A DNA stretch of 5,635 nt from NCBI GenBank assembly GCA_035455185.1, contig DATIFQ010000503.1:1-5635 (forward strand), read 5' to 3'. The DNA is from JAEHDI01 sp035455185 (GTDB lineage Bacteria > Acidobacteriota > Terriglobia > Bryobacterales > Bryobacteraceae). The notes beneath the pieces were generated by a model. It saw only the letters and a program-made list of their open reading frames with translations, did no database searches and had not been told where the DNA came from. Below, piece after piece: positions 5,068 to 5,635 of this stretch. Both the position numbers and the translations under genes were made by a program. Position 1 is the stretch's first letter, and every line of letters begins with the position of its first letter.

Positions 5068-5635
5068 TTAGCGCGGATACTTCGGGTCGGCCTTGACCTC
5101 GTTCATTTGCGCGACGTGCCGCTCGGCATGTCCCGCGATCAAAATGAAGTACTGGTAGGCGTCCATCTTTCCCTGGACGTGACTCCGGAGGTTGTCCTGC
5201 GTCGTCTGGATGTAGTTGATGTTTCTATCCCGCTCCTGTTTGAAGGCCTCGGCGGCGGCTGCGGGCGTCGGAAACTTGCCCTTGGGACTCATCTCCTCAG
5301 AGGCCTTTGCCTTCTTGCTGCGGTCGCGCATCCTGGCCAGGAGTTCCTCGTCTTGCTCATGTTTCACCGGCGCGCGGTCGGTTACCGGCTCCGTTTTCAT
5401 GACCTTGTCGGTCACGAGGTTGTACAGGACGCCCTCGGTCAGCGTGATATGCTCCGCCACTTCGGCGATCGACCAGCGGTCCGGCGCGGGCTTGAACTTC
5501 CATTGCGCCTCGGACAGACCCGCGATCGCGTCGAGAAACAGCTTGCGGCTCGCGTGCAGGCTGCTCATCGCGAAGTCGCGCTCCTCCTCTGTCAGGCTTC
5601 CCGCTGCGAGCGGTGCGACGGCCAGTACCAGCGCC
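5068..5635 (-). CDS. Exported DinB-fold protein (5' end outside window)
   Basis: The minus-strand frame is open to the window edge, giving 188 visible residues. The Met at 5568 is internal: the 22 residues before it contain a hydrophobic LVLAVAPLAA stretch and then GSLTEEERDFA, which looks like the end of a signal peptide (cleavage near LAA|G) followed by the start of the first helix. The body is a DinB_2-type four-helix bundle: RKLFLDAI and AQWKFKPAPDRWSIAE (visible residues 30-37 and 43-58), then H62 in VAEHI, and a late HAERH pair, H169 and H173. These three His are at the usual DinB metal positions, so a bound divalent metal is likely. Between them is a Lys/Glu-rich charged region (about 80-125). 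Some DinB-superfamily members are thiol-dependent transferases; this subgroup has no function I can assign. Its stop is 40 bases before the acyltransferase start on the same strand, suggesting co-transcription. Confidence 0.85.
   Translation of the reverse strand, partial: ALVLAVAPLAAGSLTEEERDFAMSSLHASRKLFLDAIAGLSEAQWKFKPAPDRWSIAEVAEHITLTEGVLYNLVTDKVMKTEPVTDRAPVKHEQDEELLARMRDRSKKAKASEEMSPKGKFPTPAAAAEAFKQERDRNINYIQTTQDNLRSHVQGKMDAYQYFILIAGHAERHVAQMNEVKADPKYPR

Overview
The window is GC-rich, densely coding bacterial DNA. Six protein genes fill almost all of it, and no stretch over 300 bases lacks a gene. The set suggests a soil-type Acidobacteriota (Bryobacterales/Solibacter-like): a secreted glycoside hydrolase family 2 enzyme, a DinB-fold protein with an export signal, short signal peptides ending in A-Q (VLCA|Q, KLAA|Q), and a core-MetE-like protein beside a ROK kinase. 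This placement is by family resemblance and by eye; no marker gene is present.

Left block, + strand (1-1466). The C-terminal half of a MetE-type (cobalamin-independent methionine synthase, COG0620-like) protein runs in from the left edge with all its zinc-ligand positions. Its stop overlaps the start of a ROK-family sugar kinase (ATGA, 531-534), so the two are very likely co-translated. The kinase keeps its ATP, catalytic and zinc motifs but has His where the family's sugar-binding ExGH motif normally has Glu.

Middle block (1471-4000). A secreted GH2 glycoside hydrolase on the minus strand meets the kinase tail to tail, with only 4 bases between stops. It is transcribed divergently from a small exported SLT-type lytic transglycosylase. 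The start codons are separated by just 61 bases, which must hold both promoters or control regions. The GH2 start lies in a perfect 6-bp inverted repeat with a 4-nt loop, and each arm contains one of two in-frame ATG candidates.

Right block, minus strand (3939-5635). A DinB-fold protein enters from the right edge. Its reading frame is open beyond its first internal Met and encodes the end of a signal peptide, so it is probably exported. Forty bases downstream lies a multi-pass membrane acyltransferase of the DUF1624/HGSNAT-like type. Its 3' end overlaps the 3' end of the transglycosylase gene by 62 bases on opposite strands.

The middle and right genes look like cell-envelope and polysaccharide functions (glycan hydrolysis, peptidoglycan cleavage, glycan acylation), while the left pair is cytoplasmic. 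I see no CRISPR array, transposon, tRNA, rRNA, phage gene or clear new defence or mobile system. The items worth a second look are the MetE-like/ROK pairing, the altered ROK sugar site, the start-codon hairpin, the long convergent overlap and the exported DinB protein.
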